Below, piece by piece: positions 11,600-25,200 of a stretch of DNA of 64,000 nt. Position numbers and translations under genes: made by a program. The stretch lies in contig CM037870.1 of assembly GCA_021292105.1 (NCBI GenBank), positions 50,408,747 to 50,472,746 on the forward strand, given 5' to 3'. Source of the stretch: Anadara kagoshimensis (lineage: Eukaryota > Mollusca > Bivalvia > Arcoida > Arcidae). Below the pieces are notes generated by a model. The model worked only from the letters and a program-made list of their open reading frames with translations. It made no database searches and was not told where the DNA came from. Within the stretch, counting starts at the first letter, position 1, and each line of letters starts with the position of its first letter.

Positions 11600-12770
11600 A
11601 TATTCGGTAAAATAATGTTGATGTACCCAAAAAAGCTTTCGCTTGAGTTGGTTTAAACCTTTTAACATTTCTTTGAACATCGAGTTTGGTTTAACCCGAA
11701 GAAAGTTTCTGAACAGTTTGAGCTCGATCCGCCAACATGACGTTTTCTGATACGTAACATTGTACTTGGTTTTGACCGATGATTCCGAGCTTATAGATCT
11801 CTGATAACACTGCTTCGTAAAACCTGAAGAAATGTTCCTGCTTTTGGCCACAGTTGCAAAGCCATGTACATGTTTTCAATAGTAAAGGTAATTATGTTAA
11901 AACCTTGATGGTATTGTAGAGATTTCCAAGATAGACAGATAGCGTAAGTTGATGATTATGGTCGTTTTCTGTTAAAACTGAGCTAAGTTTGTCAAAACTT
12001 AGTAAAACTCTCGATTGATATTGAGCTGGTTGTGCCCAATTGAGCTTGGTAAAACCTTGGTTTAACCCAATTAAGATTTCTGTTATCATTGCATCTAATT
12101 TTGCTGTTGATAATTATGTAGGCAATATCGACCGAGGTTTCTCAAGACTGAGCAAGGTTAACTAAGAACAAGCTTTCTGTAAATTTCTGTAAACATTGAA
12201 CTTGGTTTGAAAAATGAACGCTTTCAGTTATCATTTGATTGGTTTGTTTTTTACCACAATTCAGTTGGTTTTGATCCAATGGACTTTTCTGTTTTGAATT
12301 AACTAGGGTTGTCACAAGAAGGCTTTAATTTCCGTCACCATTGGAAATGGTTAGAACAAAAAAAGCGTTTAGTTAACATTGAGATTGTTGTGACCCAAGG
12401 TATATTAATTCTGTTGATAGAAGATTTGTTTTGAGCCAAAGGGCTAGCAGTAAATATTAAACATAAACCCATTCTCATAACGATTAGCTTTATTTTGAAG
12501 TTTGAAGGTTTCTGTATACATTGAACTTGATTTGACCTAAGGACGTTTTTTTAACGAACTTAGTTAAACCCCAAAAAGAATTCAGATTACATTAAACTTA
12601 GTTTCATTAAAACCGCATTTCTCTTATTTCAAAGAAATCTTTTGTTAACATGAGCTAGGTTTGCCATCGTGAAGCTTTCTGTCATCACCTAGCCCGTTTT
12701 CACAAAGAATCTTTCTTATAACAAGGGGCTCATTTTTTATCTAAAACCGTCCGTTTTCTGATAACATTGA
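11600..12770. repeat. Ancient, highly diverged minisatellite
   Basis: Many imperfect units of about 45-60 bp resemble 'ttctgttaacattgagct' followed by 'tggtttgacccaa-ga'. Examples are at about 11690, 11760, 12020, 12070, 12190, 12380 and 12515. Identity between units is low and spacing is irregular. The minus-strand open frames here are not treated as genes. Confidence 0.5.
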
Positions 12771-12787
12771 AATAATCAGTAGTCTCA

Positions 12788-12935
12788 ATGTGTGGTCTCT
12801 GTCGTCGAGTGGTCCAAGACATGTGCCTATAGATCACCGCACCTCTCACTGTCTAGGGTTGAATCCCATTCAGGCAGAGTGAAAAAGTTAGTCAGTTCAC
12901 TAATTGAAAGTCAGTTGCCGCCACTATTCCGGAAT
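12788..12935 (+). mobile_element. tRNA-derived SINE fragment
   Basis: An A-box-like segment (GTCGAGTGGTCCAAGACATG) and a B-box-like segment (AGGGTTGAATCCCAT) lie about 50 bases apart, as in tRNA-derived SINE heads. The acceptor arms do not pair, so it is not a functional tRNA. Confidence 0.45.
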
Positions 12936-15110
12936 TGACAAATTTTATATTGACACACCATTTGTCCAATTCTCTGTTTTTGTCTTATTTTGTTTTGCTG
13001 AAGTTTGTTCGAGTTGCCCCGCCTATTGCCACTACACTTAGACTCCTAATGTGCTTTTTTCAGTAAATTTTAGAAATAACAGCTACATGTTGGACACAAA
13101 ACGACAAAAGCCATGGCATCTGCGTATACTTCTTTAATTGTCAGTCAAGACTCAAGAACACAGAAGTCTCTTCAAGATACCACGAGGAACGATATGCAAT
13201 AATGAGGCTAAAAAACCTTATGATATAAAACAATGTAAGCAAGAGCTCATCTGCTCATTTATCTTTCAAAGAAAAAAATATATAACCAAAAGTTTAAACA
13301 TTGGACACTGGTGCAGGGATGGGGAAGAGTGAACTGTGGTACAAGATCTGTAATCTCTTCAGGAGAAACAGGGAACTAACCAAAGCAGCCCCTTTAGAGA
13401 CAAATAACCACCATCCCCTACATTGACAAGTTGTTATTTCTGAGATATGAATTTGTGACATTGATCTATGCATCTAAATGTTGGTTTACATTGGTCCCAA
13501 GTTCCATAAAAATCCATCCATAGACATGGAATATATGGAGTGGACACAATATTTGAACAGATGGACCGTGAGACAAATGGACATGGTGATTCCTATAAAT
13601 AATCTCTAACCTTCCTTTTTTGAGGTGGGTGGATGAGTTATTAAGTTTGCAGGGGGTATATTAAACTCTTGTGTAGGTAAACTGCTTTACTCTGATAATT
13701 ACCATGATAGGAATGCTGGCTGACACTTATGAAAACTTTCTTGTATCTTGTATGGGGATACCACAATGAAAACAAAGGCACTTTTTATAAGGGATTTTGA
13801 GCTTTATTTACAAAGTAGAGATAGAGAGACAAATATATTGGTCAAATCATTTCATTTGTAAACTAAAATTATCTGAGCTGCTTTGTAACACAAAATAAAC
13901 AATAAAATAAATAACAAATAAACATATACTGGTACATAATAAACAGTTGCCAAATTAAAATTATAATATCATATTTTATACATAGACCCTTTACTGCCGA
14001 TTTATACTATATATCAATGGTATGACCGAGTCCTGTAAGTGACTTCAGACATTGTAAAATAAATGATAAATTTAAAAATTCAAATAAAGTGAAAATATGA
14101 AAACAAACAAATATAGTGTCACCTGTCGCCTGTCTATACAGTACTTTTGAATATTACATGTACAGCATAACCTGTATATTACATGTACAGGGCAACCTAA
14201 GCTGTTCATAAAACATGCAATTAGTATTGTTTGGGTTAATTAACTGTTGTGGTTACTAAATGAACATCTCCAATCAAACTGGGGATGGTAAGTTTTATCA
14301 TTTATATAATTATAGCTATGGTTCTTAACTTCTTATCAAACATTTTTGTCTATACCCATATACCAGTAGATAAAACTCCTCTGATTATACTTTCTTAAAA
14401 ATTCACATATTGTTGGGAACGTCAAAGACTACTGTCATTAAAAATCAAATTATTATGTTTTCTTGATTCACGGAAAAAAATATTACTTAATTTTAAATTT
14501 TTTTTGTGTTTAAAAGTATAATTTTTTACATCATACTTGATATGTAGAATGCTTAAAAATGTTGTTTATTTCTTTATAGTTATATTTTTTTTAAAAGTCA
14601 ATTCAAAAGTATATGACTTGCAAATGTGAATTATAGAACAGATGCAATTTTGTATCTGAAGAAAAGCTCAATTTTTTCAATGAAGCATGACTGAGGGTAA
14701 TATTCATTATTATTTTAATAATATTTGAGAATGACAAAGTTTCATCCAGATAGGATAACATTTTGTTATGTGATTATTATAGTGGATGTTTACACAGTAT
14801 GCCATTAACTGTTGGTTGAAACCCACCAAGAAGGTAATTACTAAAATAATAGTGTACAAAACTATAATAAAAGTTTTGATAAAAATCACCAAAACATTTC
14901 ACTAGCTGATTACATCAAAATCATGTAAATCATTTTCAAAAAAATGAATAAACATCAACCTTCACTATACTTTCCAAGGAACAAGATAAGTATTGATTTT
15001 CTGAGAAACCTTCAGATAATAATCTATCTGTCTGTCATTGGTTTATCATAATTACCTGGTTGAGAAATATCTATAATTTCAGTAACTGTAAATATATTGC
15101 TTCAAAACTA
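12936..15110. other. Intergenic AT-rich sequence without a recognised gene
   Basis: The ORF at 13138-13332 shows no splice or family support. No long repeats are visible. Confidence 0.4.
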
Positions 15111-15115
15111 AAATA

Positions 15116-15293
15116 CAGTGAAACCTGTGTATAAATACTGACCATAGGGACTAAGGAATATGATCTTTAAAGACAGGTGGTCTTTATTAGAGGTTCTTTT
15201 TCGGCTAAAGTATAAAGAAAAGTTACCTAAAACCTTGATTCCAATAGACAGGTGGTTATTATAAAGAGGTGGTCACTATATCAGGTTTTACTG
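15116..15293. mobile_element. MITE with CAGTGAAACCTG...CAGGTTTTACTG termini
   Basis: The left end, TA-CAGTGAAACCTGTGTATAA, and the right end, TCAGGTTTTACTG-TA, are inverted with TA on both sides. The interior includes 'agacaggtggtctttatta', the motif typical of this family (compare 62961-63139). Its right-hand 51 bp continue as the tandem array that follows. Confidence 0.65.
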
Positions 15294-15640
15294 TATAGAC
15301 AGGTGGTTATTATGAAGAGGTGGTCACTATATCAGGTTTTACTGTATAGACAGGTGGTTATTATAAAGAGGTGGTCACTATATAAGGTCTTACTGTATAG
15401 ACAGGTGGTTATTATAAAGAGGTGGTCACTATATAAGGTCTTACTGTATAGACAGGTGGTTATTATAAAGAGGTGGTCACTACACCAGGTTCTACTGTAT
15501 AGACAGGTGGTTATTATGCAGGTTTTACTATATAGACCAGTGGTCTTTACATAGTGGTGGTAGTTTTAATATTACAGGTCTTACTGTATAGACAGGTGGT
15601 AATTACAGAGACAGCCACTATTATATAGCAGGTTTTACTC
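15245..15640 (+). repeat. 51-bp minisatellite built from a MITE end (about 7 units)
   Basis: Units starting at GACAGGTGG occur at 15247, 15298, 15349 and onward at 51-bp spacing. Each carries 'ttattataaagaggtggtca' and ends with the MITE terminus CAGGTTTTACTGTA. The last units are shortened and diverged. The 100-residue frame across it is periodic and not a gene. Confidence 0.9.
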
Positions 15641-15753
15641 AATGACAAACTTGGCATAAGTAATACCAAATCTGTCATGGTGTGCCAACAATATTTGTAC
15701 TAGTTAAGGGAAAATTCAAAAACTTATAGCAAGGAACTAAATTTTCAAATTTG

Positions 15754-17350
15754 AAACAAGAGGCCCATGGGCCTTATACGCTCACCTGATAACTAATGGC
15801 TAGCTGATAGATTTAAAGTAAACGTAAATACTAAACCCTAATGACTTTTTTCTTTACATCAAAATGATCATTGTATCAATACCTACAACATTCTAATATA
15901 AATGCCTATGCAAAACGTTTATAGTTTTCAAGATAATTAACAATTTCAGTATTGTTTTACATATGTGACCTTGACCTTTAAACCCATGACCTTTTTCTAT
16001 ACATCAAAATGATCGTTGTATCAATACCTACAACATTCTAACATAAATGCCTATACAAAAAGTTTATAGTTTTCAAGAAAATTAACCATTTCGGTATTGT
16101 TTCGCATCTGTGACCTTGACCTTTGAACCCATGACTTTTTTCTATACATCAAAATGATCGTTGTATCAATATCTACAACATTCTAACATAAATGCCAATA
16201 CAAAAAGTTTATAGTTTTCGAGATAATTAACCATTTCGGTATTGTTTCACATCTGTGACCTTGACTTTTGAACCCATGACCTTTTTCTATACATCAAAAT
16301 GATCGTTGTATCAATATCTACAACATTCTAATGTAAATGCCAATACAAAATGTTTATAGTTTTCGAGATAATTAACCATTTCGGTATTGTTTCACATCTG
16401 TGACCTTGACTTTTGAACCCATGACCTTTTTCTATACATCAAAATGATCGTTGTATCAATATCTACAACATTCTAACATAAATGCCTATACAAAAAGTTT
16501 ATAGTTTTCGAGATAATTAACCATTTCGGTATTGTTTCGCATCTGTGACCTTGACCTTTGAACCCATGACCTTTTTCTATACATCAAAATGATCGTTGTA
16601 TCAATATCTACAACATTCTAATATAAATGCCTATACAAAAAGTTTATAGTTTTCGAGATTATTAACCATTTCGGTATTGTTTCGCATCTGTGACCTTGAC
16701 CTTTGAACCCATGACCTTTTTCTATACATCAAAATGATCGTTGTATCAATACCTACAACATTCTCATATAAATGCCTATACAAAAAGTTTATAGTTTTCG
16801 AGATAATAATTATAATCAGAGGTAAAAAACATTAGGTCACGACCTTTACAATTGACCTTGACCTCATTTTGAAGATACTAACAATAAGATGTCAAAACTA
16901 AAAACCCCATGTCATTATCTGGTTAAGTAGTCAAGTTATAACAATTTGAAGCTATTTTACGATTTTTTCAAAATTAAACGCAAAAACGCGTAACCCATTT
17001 TTCGACCAAATTTCACAAAATGAACAAACTATAGGCTTAAGACCCTAGAGAAGCCAAATATCACATCAGATCTTTTCTCCAAACAATACTTTCGGAGAAG
17101 AAGATTTTTTAAGATTTTTGCACCCCTAGGTCACCTTGACCTAGTTATGGTAGCCATGGCAACGCCACGAACAAATCTGAATTGCACCGACCCAGACATG
17201 CTTATGACCAAGTCTCGTTGAAATCTACCGAGTACTTTCAGAGGAGAAGTCGAAAATGTGTGTTAACGACGCACGCACGCACGCACGCACGCACACACAC
17301 ACGCTGCACCATACCATAAGCTCACATGACCTTTGGTCAGGTGAGCTAAT
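15754..17350 (-). mobile_element. Large non-autonomous element (copy B), inverted relative to copy A
   Basis: It begins AAACAAGAGGCCCATGGGCC and ends CAGGTGAGCTAAT, the reverse of copy A's ends. The array (about 15840-16800) has AACCCATGAC at 15981, 16126, 16271, 16416, 16561 and 16706, exactly 145 bp apart. The unique half (16810-17340) matches the copy at 53010-53570 and includes an ACGC-rich run at 17268-17303. No protein is encoded. Confidence 0.7.
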
Positions 17351-18046
17351 AAAAGCAAAAGAAACCTACTGAAACCTAATATTGACTCCGAGTTATCACA
17401 TAGGTATACCAGAAAACAATGTGCTACCAATGTTATAATATGACAACCAATCATTACTGTCAATAATGATACAATTTTAGAGACAGGACCACTTTTTACC
17501 AAGAAATATACCAACACAACAATTACAGTACTTGTGTATTATGTAGTGTGGATGAATCTTTTTATACCCTGGTACAAAATGAATATAAGTTTAGTCAAAC
17601 CTTTGTATGAAAAAAAAATCGTCTAAACTGCTAAAATATCTATCATACAGAAAATTATTCTAATAGGTTTTGAATTGATATCTTTTTGCAAATACATGTT
17701 CATTATATACTGTTAAGAAGGACTTTTCCAAATTAAAACAGGACTTCTTGGAAAGTCTAAAACACTGGCTTATCGATAACAACAGCCGATAACAACACCT
17801 TTTATTAGCTATGTTTAAATACACCTACTGTTTGTCATTTTGCTTACCATAAATGATATAATCCTAACTGGAGCATAAAAAACTATTACACCATCCCAAA
17901 GTTTTTTTTACAACAAATATCAATATTTCATATGGTGAGTACTTATCTGGTTTATAACTTAAATAAAAGTATAAAACATTATAACAGCCTCCAGTTAAAC
18001 AAGATTCTTAGATACATTACCTGACAAAATAAACAGTTTGAAATTT

Positions 18047-18078
<32 letters not shown>

Positions 18079-18135
18079 CTGTTTTATATCTTACACTTTT
18101 CTTTAAAAGAATAGTAAATTTTATACTAAAATGAA
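17351..18135. other. Intergenic sequence
   Basis: No gene or element was identified apart from an A-run followed by TA repeats at 18045-18080. Confidence 0.4.
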
Positions 18136-18516
18136 TACAGTAAAACCTCAATTGACGTATCACCGGCCATGCCCATAATGTTCTGACAAATGGCCGGATG
18201 CTTGATTTACACGCAAAAAGAATGAAAACTCGCCTTAACTGCGCCATTCAATGACCTCACTGACACTAGTAAGTCATTAGTTGCCTGGACACTGCTTTGG
18301 TACCGTGATGGAGGCCAGTGTCGGAACATAGTGGGCATGGTCGGCGATACGTCAATTCAATGCCACTATTTGGTCAGTCCAATTATGACATTATAAAGGG
18401 CTTTGAAGACAAAACAAGTAAAAGATAGAATAATCAGATTATGGAACTTCAAAACAGTGTGTCAATAAATAAGGTGGCCATGTTATACAGGGGAATAACA
18501 ATGAGGTTTTACTGTA
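18136..18516. mobile_element. MITE, same terminal family as 554-758
   Basis: The left end is TA-CAGTAAAACCTCAATTG and the right end is CAATGAGGTTTTACTG-TA, about 380 bp in total. TA flanks both sides. The interior is unrelated to the 554-758 copy beyond the termini. The minus-strand frame at 18017-18247 crosses its left boundary and is spurious. Confidence 0.75.
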
Positions 18517-21500
18517 TAGAGAGTTTCAACTGAAGAAAATGTATTGAATAATTTTGTTTAACCACAAAACAATCAATGAATGAAAGAGGAGAAAAAATAT
18601 AACAAATACATGTATATTGAAACACAATGACAAACCCTGATCTTGAAACATAACCAATACATGTAAAAGAATATCATGGCAGATACCAGCTGCTGCTTAT
18701 AATATAAATACGTAACACAAATATATTGCAATAGTTCACAATAACAAATAACTCTTATCTTTGGATAAAAAAGAAAAAAAGACATATAGATGCTAAATAA
18801 TCCATAAATATAAAAAAAACAAAACAAAAAACAACTAAATTGAAAACAAAACATCACAATGTAAATATTGTGGTAAAAACAATGATTTATGAGTAAAAAT
18901 GGAACAGTGTTTCTATGTAGGACAAAACGTTCTCAAATTCAATTACCCTATTGTCTCTATGTAAGACGAAACATTCTAAAATTCAATTACCCTATTGTGG
19001 AGAATAGAAAGTATGATTAAAATCCAAACTAATTTTCTATAAATATATTTGTTTCAACCTACTTTTTAAAACTTAATATGGAAGTACTAATAAAATCAAA
19101 ATTTGATATTTCAACTCCTATTTCTAAGAATAAAACTTTTATTAATTTGTAAAATTTTAAAAAATCAATACATATTGTGATGCAATGCAATGTACATGAA
19201 CTACATTGTATTACATAACTGGTACTCAGTAAAATATACTTACAAAGCAAATTCACAACCTCACCACATAAGAAGCAATTCAATACTTTTCTTAATTATT
19301 TCCCTTGTTGGAACTCTCTTGTTTTGAAGACCAACCATATGTAACAGTGGCTACAAAGCCTACACAGACTGATCTCTGATAGAAAGGTTTGCCATTATTA
19401 TATTGAAATGATCAGAGTATAATGAAACAACCAGTTTTAGAGAAAATTATGAATTTAAGAATCTGGTTTTACTCTCAGGTAAATAAACATGGAACAAGTA
19501 GTTGTGCTGTTGGGGGATGTATATGCCCAACTGCAGCCACAAACATAATCAATGACTTAATTTTCCACCAATATTTGAGACTCCAATACTCTTTAGTTAA
19601 TCACAAAATATTGATACAGAAATCATCCATTCCATAAAAAAACTATATGTATGAAAGCTTAGAAAATATCAGTTATATGTACACAAGATAACAGTGCATA
19701 TGTACATAATTTACTGCCAATACTGAAAATATTGATGTGGGATGGGGGTGGGGGGGGGTAGAAGGTGGCATTCACAATGTTATCTTCAATGCTTGTTTGA
19801 ATACATTTGATAGTACATGTAGTAAGTATATAATTACATCACTTTCTCTAGTAAGATCAGTAAAATTGTTATGTACATGTCATTATAACACACAATGTAA
19901 CAAGTCTCACCCAGTAAAGTACCCTAATTTCACATCCCATGACCAGGTACTTGTGACCTAGCCACAGACATGACAAAACAACCATTACTATTACCTATTG
20001 GATTAAGACTAAAACTTGTGAAGAAATTTATACTTCACAGATACAATTGTTTTATAAAAATATTTCATTTTCAGTGATTAATATTAAATTTCACATGATT
20101 TGAAATAAAATTTGAAATATTACAATATTTCAATATACACAGAAAAAATTACCATATGAAGGCCACCTTGTGGAAAACATATGTAAAATATAGGCAAAAC
20201 ATGTTTTTACTCATACATATAGTGAGTGCATAATGATCACTCATATATTATATTTTCATATGATTTCTTTATGGTGCCCTAAACATAATTTTCAATATGG
20301 TATCCATCTTTAAACAAAGGACAATCACTCTGTAAAATAAGAAGTGCAGGTGATGAAACACAAACTATTTTTATAATCTTTAATTTTGTATCGATTTTGT
20401 GAAATTCCATTCATATATGAAGTTGTTAAGAGACCTGAAAAACTAAACTGGGTGACATAAACAAAGGGCAACAACTCTTGAAATTATGAGTAGTTTATGA
20501 AACATGAACTTGCATGAAACATTATATTACTAAATCCTTTTACCAAGTTTTGTACATTTCCACAATAAAGATGTAAGAGTGCTGGCCAAATATTTGAGAG
20601 AAAAATAAACAAAAGGCAATAAATTTGTATAAAAAAGGAAAGAAAATGAAAAAGCAAATTTGAACACAAACTTGTCAATAATATGACCATACCTATCCCT
20701 TGTATCAAGTTTCATGAAATAAAATTAAGAAATAAATTTGATAGGCTCTAACAAAGAAAGCATAACATGCTGCTTACATATGTACAGTGCTTTTGTTTGC
20801 TTAAAATTACTACCAGATAAAGGTAGTTTTCCCTAAGGAGAAATGATTAAAATTTTTTAATTTGTCCACTCAAATTCCCCAAAGCAACAGTAGTGCACTA
20901 AAAAATCTATGTTCTTAAACACAAAATACCAGATAGTACCACAATGTATTGTCTTTGCAATGAAGATACTAGCTGTTGTCAGCATATTATCATAATGCAA
21001 TTTGCTAGATCTCAGAATGTCAATTTTCCCAATCTTAAAGCCATAAGGTAGTTTTAAAAAATGTGATAAAAATACTGCAAGCTGAATTCTATATCCCCTT
21101 AAATTTTGTTTGTAAAGGTGTATATGTATGAGCTGAATTATACATACTCTTAAAACTTATATCCACCTGAAACTGTGTTTGTAAGGGGAATGAATGGAGG
21201 TGCTAAGTCTTATATTTTATAGAAACTGCATATGCAAGGGGCTAGAAGTTATAGTAACATAAAAGCATTTGCAAGGGGCTAAAATTATAGTAAAAGTGAA
21301 TAATGTTGTCCTTTAAAGAAACACTGTAGTATAACCAAGCCATCAATGAGAAATTATTTAACATTTAAAAATGTTTTATGTAGTAACGGTATCAAACTGT
21401 TTCACTTAAGTTTGCTTGGTAGTGATCTGTGAAGTTAAAATTTTACACATAATTCTGTAATAAACATCACATCAAAATTATTTCACTTTGTATTATAGTG

Positions 21501-21655
21501 TCAAATAACTCATCCACAATGAAGTGTCTTCATTTCATATTTCCTTCTCTTTTAAAAATAGCATATACTGCAAACATCTGTTAAATTTGAAGCCAACTTC
21601 CAAACCTTAAATCTCTTTTACTGGATTGCTTGCATAAATAAGTACATTCCTTTGC
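18517..21655. other. Region between the convergent genes; may include distal 3' UTR of the minus-strand kinase gene
   Basis: The region is AT-rich. A short two-copy repeat at about 18905-19005 ('tctatgtaggacaaaacgtt' and 'tctatgtaagacgaaacatt') is the only structure seen. No clear minus-strand poly(A) site close to the kinase stop codon was found, so the extent of the 3' UTR is unknown. Confidence 0.35.
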
Positions 21656-21659
21656 TGCA

Positions 21660-22190
21660 TGAAATATCTGGATTTACTAATATTCCAGCACAAAGATCTG
21701 TGTCCATGGGAACAGGCAAAACAAATCCATCATAAAGTTTTGTGTCCATGGGAACAGGCAACCAATCATAATATTAAAGGCTTTTCTTACATTCTGGCAC
21801 AAATATTGTGTTCATGAAAAAACAAGCAACTAACCAAATTCGAACTTTGCTTATATTCCAACACAAAGATTCGTGTCCATGGAACCAGGCAACCAAACAT
21901 AATAAAACTTTGCTTACACTCTGGCAGCACAACTTTGTGTCCATGGAACCAAGCAACCAAACATAATAAAACTTTGCGTCCTTGGAACCAAGCAACCAAA
22001 CATAATAAAGCTTTTCTTACACTCCGGCAGCACAACTTTGTGTCCTTGGAACCAAGCAACTAACCACACTAGTAATTAGATTTTGCTTAAATTCTGTCAC
22101 AAAGATTTGTGTCTATGGAAACAAGCAACAAAATCTATCTGGCTAAAATCCAGCCATGACATATTGAGATTTATGTGTCCATGGAAACAA
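21660..22190 (-). repeat. Tandem repeat of about 65 bp in the 3' flank or 3' UTR of the IP3K gene
   Basis: TTGTGTCCATGG-like cores recur near 21700, 21741, 21807, 21872, 21936, 21975, 22039 and 22108. Spacing is about 65 bp, with two shortened units of about 40 bp. The two overlapping minus-strand frames here (21774-22059) read the repeats and are not genes. The array begins about 15 bases beyond the kinase stop codon, so it probably lies in the mRNA. Confidence 0.75.
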
Positions 22191-22203
22191 AACAATCTCA
22201 TAA

Positions 22204-22275
22204 TTAGCTTTCATCGTGTGCTTGATGAATTTCAACTGGAATGGTGCTCTCGCTATTCTCTTCATTTGAAAATAA
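22204..22275 (-). CDS. IP3K exon 10 (C-terminus, residues 316-338, stop)
   Basis: The acceptor is aattttgtctttcag. It encodes LFSNEENSESTIPVEIHQAH and then DES followed by TAA. The tail after DNLI is longer than that of vertebrate ITPKA, and it is acidic and not conserved. Confidence 0.88.
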   Translation of the reverse strand, partial: LFSNEENSESTIPVEIHQAHDES

Positions 22276-25200
22276 CTGAAAGACAAAATTTGATACTGTT
22301 AAGATACAAGCGAGTATATAACTACAATTCTGTCACTTAGACTTATATAAAAAGCATAAACAAACAGAAGCTGTCAGAGGAAAATAAAAAATACCACTGT
22401 CCGTTAACCCTACTTCGGAGGAAGCAAAAACACAAATATTCTGTAGATTTTCATTGAAATGGGTACAAATCAATAATTCATTTACTTACATGAGCCGAGT
22501 TGATGCCAAAAGTCCTAATTTAAATGTAACCCATGCATTATATCTACTTTAATGCTTTAAAATATATCTCAGTTGGTGTTTACAATGGTAAAAGATTTGG
22601 AAAAAAGGCAATAACTTTTGTGTGACATAATGATGACCGATAATGTGCTATTTAAAAAAAAAAGGTCGTCGGACACAGGGATGTCTATGCGTGCATGTTG
22701 TGGATTATTTTGTCAAACCAACCAAATTTTTGGAGCTACCGCGATTGCCAATTTTAATCCATGTGCGTTATTAGACCACAATGTTTATTGCATGTGTATT
22801 AGGTGAAATCCAAGACTAAGACATTTACTGCTTTTCTAAGCTTCCATGATATGCTGTTATTATCAATATGCGTTACTGTCCACGATGCTTCATATTGCAC
22901 GTCTGCCATATTGTTTACTAACAATCGTGAATTTTTATATTCCGAAGATACAGGAATTGTAATTAGAATTATTCCAATATATTTATGTGAATAAAAGATA
23001 TTAATGCCTAAAATAAAATTTAATCGTGTTTCTGTATTAATTAATAAAGAAACGGTTACGAAGCGCGTAGTAGGTAATTTTCAACACCCTGCGTGGAACC
23101 TCTTTGACAACAAACCGTCACCCTTGACCGACACTCGTTATGGCTTACGTAATCAACAGTTACATCCATGCACTTATTATTAAACAAACACACGTTTAAA
23201 GAAAGTTATTATGATTCGGACTGGGAAACAAAAGAAATAGACACGCGGCACACGACTACTCAAGTCCACAGGTATTTACTGATTAATAAACAATCACCTG
23301 ATTATTAGATCTTACTGTTGTATATTAGTTGAGAGGTAAACACGTGGTAAGGACAATACACTTAGTGAAGTCAGGTAGAGTTTAAAAGACAGACAGACAG
23401 ACTAGTGGTAGTTTACTTTTGTCTGACTGAAAACTGATTTGTCCGTTTAATATTCCTGTTGTAAAATTGAAAATGTCCGAAAATAAAAAATGTCCGACTG
23501 GTGATTTTTCACATCGGTCAAAATAAAATTTTTGTCGGACATGTCCGGCAAATATGACCGTTTTCGGATCTCTGGTTTATACGGGTACAATGAAGGGACA
23601 CCCAAGATCGGGTTGTGTTTAATAGTGTTAATTTACATCATTTTTTATTTAACTGAAAATGTCTAAAGACTTTTCACTTAATTTGTTAATTTTAAACACC
23701 CCAGCAATGCCAAGATCAAAATTTATTCCCAACTGCACTAACCAACGTATATGATCAACTCTTCCAATGTCACTATGTCACATAAAATATTCTGTCATTT
23801 TGTCAAAATTTTTACTATTGTAAACACACAAATATATTGCCTTTTGTTGCACAGAATGATATATAAAACAAGGATGGAGCCAAAACCAAGAGTTTTAGAA
23901 CAGCTGTAAGTAAATTAATTATAGATTTACACTTGTGCTACCAGGTATTGAAATCTGTGAAGTACCGGTATTTGCATTTTTGTTATTGTTTTTGTAATGT
24001 TAACAAACAGTAGTAAATTTGATATATTTCGAGAACTTTGGTAGCTTAATAACTGAGCTGTAATGTACTAGTTATTTTCAAATTTTCAAATAAAAAGTTT
24101 ATTCTAAATTTTTCTAAATTTTAGAATATACAAAAATTTATTTTTAAAAAATTTGATCAAAATCCTGTTTTTTTAAAGCAAAATAATTTAAAATTTATAT
24201 GAATTCAATAATTACCTGAATAAGATTATCTATACCAAATAAAAAGCCATCTTCATGGTTACCAACAACCCATTCAGCTCTATGTGTTAGTTTTTCTCCT
24301 GCTTTTATTGGAACAGTTTTTGAGAAGTCTATTAGCCATGCTCCCGTATGACCCTTTTTATCATACATAATTAATACAGAACTACCTACAATCTAAAACA
24401 ATAACAACATTTATTAAACATTTGTCAGCAACATATTTTGGTCCTGATCGAGTGCTTATCCCTATATCAATTTTAAGAAGAAGTGACAGAAAAGCATTTC
24501 TGTAGTACCGGTATGCCTAATTTATTTAGCACAAAATACTGTAAATTACATAAAGTTTTGCAACACTATGTAAACTGAACATACACTAGCATACACTGTG
24601 ACATGGGGATATTGGTATTTATTAATATCGAAATTTGATGTTATACCTCAGGCAAAAAGCATACTTATGAGTTATTTTATGGCATTTAGAAATTTGTTAC
24701 CCACTAAAATTACAGGTTTTATTTAATTAGCGTGACCTATAAAATATAAACTAAATATCAAAACTATGAATAAGATCATTATATCAAATTGCACTTTGCA
24801 CCAAAGGCTATTTTTCTGATTTTTAAGTTACGCATGCTATGTAACCCTAATTCCCATCAAGGGAAATAACAATCTATCACAAATCTCATGGCAAGTAATA
24901 TACCAAGTACTTATATGAGCTGAGTTGAGTAATGGTGTTTAATGTCACAGTCAAGAATATTTCACTAATATCAAGACGTCACCAGCTATAGAAGAAGGTG
25001 CAGAATTTTTGCCTGTATGTTGCGCTGAAGGCATTATACAACAGGGTTCTTTATCGTGCCACCTCAACCGTGACATGGGACCTCATTTATTTAAGTTCCC
25101 ATCCGAAAGACCCGGAACTTTCATTTCATTTCATAATGCTAAGTGCTTGGCAAAAGAACAGTCACTACCCCCTTTCAAGTCTTGGGTCAAACCCATTTAG

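Noticed and set aside
15252-15554. 100-residue repetitive ORF
   Set aside because: It reads a 51-bp (17-codon) minisatellite derived from a MITE end, so it stays open by periodicity.
17263-17517. Minus-strand ORF ending in CACVRACVRR
   Set aside because: It starts in flank and runs into the ACGC microsatellite of element B, so it is an artefact.
22618-22994. Two plus-strand ORFs of 62-63 residues antisense to the last IP3K intron
   Set aside because: Composition resembles translated AT-rich intron, and there is no supporting signal.
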